A DNA stretch of 8,858 nucleotides, taken from the NCBI GenBank assembly GCA_023387135.1, contig JAEWIK010000252.1:1-8858 (forward strand), written 5' to 3'. Shown piece by piece: positions 6,567 to 8,858 of this stretch. The notes beneath the pieces were generated by a model, which saw only the letters and a list, made by a program, of their open reading frames with translations, did no database searches and was not told where the DNA came from. This DNA comes from Actinomycetes bacterium (GTDB taxonomy: Bacteria > Actinomycetota > Actinomycetes > Propionibacteriales > Propionibacteriaceae). A program made the position numbers and the translations under genes. Every line of letters begins with the position of its first letter. Position 1 is the first letter of the stretch.

Positions 6567-6676
6567 ACCACGTGACGACCCGGCGAGCGGTGGCATCGAC
6601 GCCGCCGCCGTGGCAGTTCCTGCCCATCGGCGCCCCCCCGAGCGGATGGGCGATCACTACCGCCTGGTCGATCACG

Positions 6677-6696
6677 GCGGATTGTGCTCAATCCGC
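6677..6696. repeat. Small perfect inverted repeat GCGGATT-N6-AATCCGC
   Basis: A 7-bp perfect dyad, 6677-6683 with 6690-6696, has a 6-nt centre GTGCTC. It lies about 125 bp past the end of the GH1 gene in that gene's direction. It could be a weak hairpin at the end of the GH13-GH1 transcript or a protein-binding dyad. The role is unknown, and a dyad this short could be chance. Confidence 0.3.
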
Positions 6697-6819
6697 AGCC
6701 AGACTATCCGTGATCCGTCCGTGCGTCCCCGGAATCTCGCGAATGTATTCCATGACGGTCACCCACTGCGTTGGGCGCCCTTCCATGGCATCCTTGGTCG
6801 CCGGGCTCGCGCACCGGGG

Positions 6820-8010
6820 TCAGGCAGGGCCCTGCGCGGCGGGCAACGAGTTGGCTCGGGCCACAGCGCCGAGCCACTGCAGGCTCGGTTTCGGGGTGCG
6901 GACGAACGTCGACCTGTCGACGGCGATCAGGCCGAAAGTCGGGCCGTAACCGCTCGCCCACTCGTAATTGTCGAGCGCGCTCCAGTGCAGGTAGCCACGG
7001 ACGTCGACCCCGTCTGCCATCGCCGCGGCGAGGCCGCGCAGCGCCTCGTCGGTGTAGGCGATCCTCCTGGTGTCGTCGGCGGTGGCGATCCCGTTCTCGG
7101 TGACGAGGACGGGAAGGCCGCCAGTGAGCCGGGCGGCGGCGCGGACTCCGCGCTCCAGGGCGCGCGGGAAGAACTCCCAGCCCGTCAGCGTGAGTTCGGC
7201 CGACGCCGGCGGCGGCAACGGACCGTCGGGGCCGATCACCGTGCGCGTGTACGCCTGGACGCCGACGAAGTCGTCGCCGCGCGCCGCCTCGAGGTACCAG
7301 TCCTCCCTGGGCCCGCCGTACTCCAGCAGCCGCTCGGCGCTGCCCGCTTCGTCCGAGGGCTCGAAGGCCTGGGTGGCGACGGTCCAGCCGCTCCGCAGCC
7401 CGGGCACCGTCCGCAACCGCTCCACGGCGGCCTTGTGACACCCGAGCAGGACGTCGGCGACGCGCCCGTCCGGCACCGGAAGCCCGGGGCCGGCCAGGGT
7501 GACGCCGTCGGGGCTGCCGGCGAGCATGGCGGCGATGTTGGGCTCGTTGATCGTGCAGACCCACTCCACGTCGGATGCGACGACCGGGAGGCTGGCGTCC
7601 ACGAAGCGCTGGAACCGCTCGACGGCGTCGGGGGCCAGCCAGGACCCCTCGCGGTACAGCCATCGCGGGATCGTGAAGTGCAGCAGCGTGACGACGGGGG
7701 TCAGCCCCGCTGCCAGGCACGCCTCCACCATGCGCCGGTAGTGGTCGATGGCCGCGCGGGAGAAGAAGCCCTTCTCGGGTTCGATGCGGCTCCACTCGAT
7801 GCTGAACCTGTAGCTGTTGAGCCCTGCCCCCGCGAGCAGCGCGAGGTCCTCGGGGTAGCGGTGGTAGGCGTCGGCGGCATCGCCGCTGGGTTCGGCGATC
7901 GGCGTACCCGGCGTCCACTCCTTGACCCACCAGTCATTGGCGACGTTGCCGCCCTCCACCTGGTGGGCGGCGGTGGCCGCCCCCCACAGGAAGCCTTCCG
8001 GAAAACTCAC
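6820..8010 (-). CDS. Glycoside hydrolase family 1 beta-glycosidase
   Basis: This is a retaining beta-glycosidase with the GH1 (beta/alpha)8 barrel, probably cytoplasmic because no signal peptide is seen. It has 396 residues from the GTG at 8010, somewhat shorter than the usual 430-480. The N-terminus is canonical: [19 protein letters not shown] (residues 2-20), with the sugar-binding Gln17. [11 protein letters not shown] (68-78) and [10 protein letters not shown] (109-118) follow. The acid/base is Glu156 in CTINEPN (152-158) and the nucleophile is Glu305 in LVTENG (302-307). [20 protein letters not shown] (342-361) is the substrate-binding segment, and RTPKPSLQW ends the fold. All hallmark residues are present, so the enzyme should be active. 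Candidate substrates are beta-glucosides, beta-galactosides or their 6-phosphates; the sequence does not settle which. The GTG overlaps the GH13 stop by four bases, so the two are coupled. An upstream in-frame extension of 43 codons lies within GH13 and is not homologous, so I rejected it. GTG 8013 is one codon upstream. Confidence 0.94.
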   Translation of the reverse strand: MSFPEGFLWGAATAAHQVEGGNVANDWWVKEWTPGTPIAEPSGDAADAYHRYPEDLALLAGAGLNSYRFSIEWSRIEPEKGFFSRAAIDHYRRMVEACLAAGLTPVVTLLHFTIPRWLYREGSWLAPDAVERFQRFVDASLPVVASDVEWVCTINEPNIAAMLAGSPDGVTLAGPGLPVPDGRVADVLLGCHKAAVERLRTVPGLRSGWTVATQAFEPSDEAGSAERLLEYGGPREDWYLEAARGDDFVGVQAYTRTVIGPDGPLPPPASAELTLTGWEFFPRALERGVRAAARLTGGLPVLVTENGIATADDTRRIAYTDEALRGLAAAMADGVDVRGYLHWSALDNYEWASGYGPTFGLIAVDRSTFVRTPKPSLQWLGAVARANSLPAAQGPA

Positions 8011-8858
8011 CACGGCGGGCCACCCGCCAGGTCGATCACCGCGAAGCCGAACGGATCGAGGGCCACCTCGTGCCCGGCGAGGTGGACTCCCCTGCCGACC
8101 AGCACCGTGGCGTCCTGGACCGGCATCGGCGCCCGGCACGTGACCGGGCGTCCGGCGGGGTTGAGCGCCACCAGGAGGGAGCCGTCCCCGCCTCGCGTGT
8201 ACGCCAGCGGGTATCCGGTGGCGAGGACGGTGAGGGGGGACGACGCCTGCAGCCGCTCGTCGTCGTGGCGCAGCCCTATCAGCCTGCGCGTCAGGTGCAG
8301 CAGCGAATCGGGATCCGCCATCGCCCCCGCGACTGTCGGGGCGTCAGCGGCCGGGTCGGTGGGCAGGTAGCTCGACGTCGCCGGCGTGCCGGGGCCGAAC
8401 TCCGTCCCGAGCTCGCCCCACTGCATGGGGGTGCGCGACCCTGCCCTGTCGTAGCGCGGGCCGAGCCGCGAGCCCTCGATGCTGGGGGTGCCGGGGACGT
8501 AGCGCATCCCCAGCTCGTCGCCGTAATACACCGACGGCAGCGCGGGCCAGGTCAGGACGAGGACGAGCGGCACGGCCGCCTGGAAGGCGTCCCGGGACCC
8601 GGCCACGAGCCTCGTCACGTCATGGTTGGCGGTCGGGAGCCCCGCGATGCCGGTCCTGCCGTAGACGCCGTCGGAGTCGGCGGCGGCGATGGCAGCGGCG
8701 GCGTGCTCCCACGCCCTCGCGAAGAACGCCGCATCGCCGTCGCCCGCCGCGTCGGCCCAGCACGACTCCTGCTGCCAGACCTCGTCAACCGTCCCGGCGT
8801 TGTTGTTGAACAGCGAGCGCCACGGCAGGCCGTTGTCGGCCCTCCCGAAGTGCAGCAG
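8007..8858 (-). CDS. GH13 alpha-amylase-family glycosidase, C-terminal part (5' end outside window)
   Basis: The last 283 codons are visible and the frame is open to the window edge. PTANHDVTRL (visible residues 75-84) is conserved region IV of GH13, with His79 and Asp80, the transition-state-stabilising aspartate. LPSVYYGDELGMRYVPG (108-124), then EGSRLGPRYDRAGSRTPMQWG (127-147), is typical of GH13 enzymes acting on short alpha-glucans, such as oligo-glucosidases, maltose-converting enzymes and trehalose-synthase-like enzymes. HLTRRLIGLRHDDERL leads into the C-terminal beta-sandwich (LLVALNPAGRPVTCRAP). The catalytic nucleophile Asp and acid Glu lie upstream, outside the window, so activity and subfamily cannot be settled. 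It is the upstream gene of the pair with GH1. The pairing of an alpha- with a beta-glycosidase suggests a broad oligosaccharide-use operon whose transporter may lie further upstream. Confidence 0.9.
   Translation of the reverse strand: MLHFGRADNGLPWRSLFNNNAGTVDEVWQQESCWADAAGDGDAAFFARAWEHAAAAIAAADSDGVYGRTGIAGLPTANHDVTRLVAGSRDAFQAAVPLVLVLTWPALPSVYYGDELGMRYVPGTPSIEGSRLGPRYDRAGSRTPMQWGELGTEFGPGTPATSSYLPTDPAADAPTVAGAMADPDSLLHLTRRLIGLRHDDERLQASSPLTVLATGYPLAYTRGGDGSLLVALNPAGRPVTCRAPMPVQDATVLVGRGVHLAGHEVALDPFGFAVIDLAGGPPW

Larger units (their letters stand above)
6471..6819. other. 349-bp gap between convergent operons; no confident gene
   Basis: The gap separates the 3' end of the membrane-protein gene from the 3' end of the GH1 gene. 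The middle to right part (6661-6780) is about 62% G+C, lower than the flanking genes. It contains two inverted repeats (listed separately), a run of seven C (6633-6639), and two very short minus-strand open frames, 6688-6786 (32 codons) and 6535-6627 (30 codons), both in the same frame as the GH1 gene. Neither has enough support to be called a gene. I see no tRNA-like fold or known RNA motif. Longer open frames crossing this stretch are shadows of the neighbouring genes. Confidence 0.6.

Noticed and set aside
6398..6691. A 97-codon minus-strand frame overlapping the end of the membrane-protein gene.
   Set aside because: It is low complexity (Arg, Gly, Ser, Pro), starts in the gap and runs antisense through coding DNA, with no support.
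8011..8139. A 43-codon upstream extension of the GH1 gene with an ATG start at 8139.
   Set aside because: It overlaps the end of GH13 in another frame and is Arg/Gly-rich. GH1 proteins begin at FPEGFLWG, which matches the GTG at 8010.
6547..8370. A 607-codon + strand open frame opposite GH1 and GH13.
   Set aside because: It is antisense to two clear glycosidases and shows only shadow composition. The part inside the gap has no recognisable domain.

Overview
The window is a high-GC, gene-dense stretch (roughly 70% G+C by eye) with strong G/C bias at third codon positions, GTG starts and frequent stop/start overlaps. That style, together with a PadR/permease-prefix pair, points to an actinobacterium. 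A member of the Propionibacteriales is my guess and is not proven by anything here. I see no insertion sequence, tRNA, rRNA or CRISPR array.

Positions 1-4586 carry core genes of a type IV pilus. On the + strand, the 3' end of a PilO-like alignment-complex gene is followed closely by pilT (retraction ATPase) and then pilC (inner-membrane platform). The extension ATPase pilB lies on the opposite strand and converges on pilC. The two 3' ends are 47 bp apart, and a long stem-loop starting inside the end of pilC fills most of that gap. PilB and PilT would power pilus extension and retraction through the PilC platform, and PilO would belong to the alignment subcomplex. The major pilin, PilM, PilN and the prepilin peptidase are not in the window. 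The main oddity is that pilB is transcribed apart from pilT and pilC.

Positions 4587-4722 form a divergent intergenic region between pilB and a PadR-family regulator. It holds a 15-bp dyad on the pilB side. On the PadR side it holds a cluster of AGGTAT/ATACCT half-sites that looks like an autoregulatory operator. The padR-like gene (4723-5103) overlaps the start of a polytopic membrane protein with an N-terminal permease-prefix-like domain (5100-6470). The two form a translationally coupled regulator/membrane-protein module.

Positions 6471-6819 contain no confident gene. They hold two inverted repeats and two very short open frames of doubtful reality.

Positions 6820-8858 (minus strand) are a carbohydrate operon. 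The C-terminal part of an alpha-amylase-family (GH13) enzyme, cut by the window edge, overlaps a complete GH1 beta-glycosidase by four bases. The pair suggests intracellular breakdown of imported oligosaccharides with both alpha and beta linkages. No transporter or regulator is visible inside the window.

I found no clear new multi-gene system. The best leads are the split pilus operon with its 3'-overlapping hairpin, the operator architecture between pilB and padR, and the structured gap at 6471-6819.
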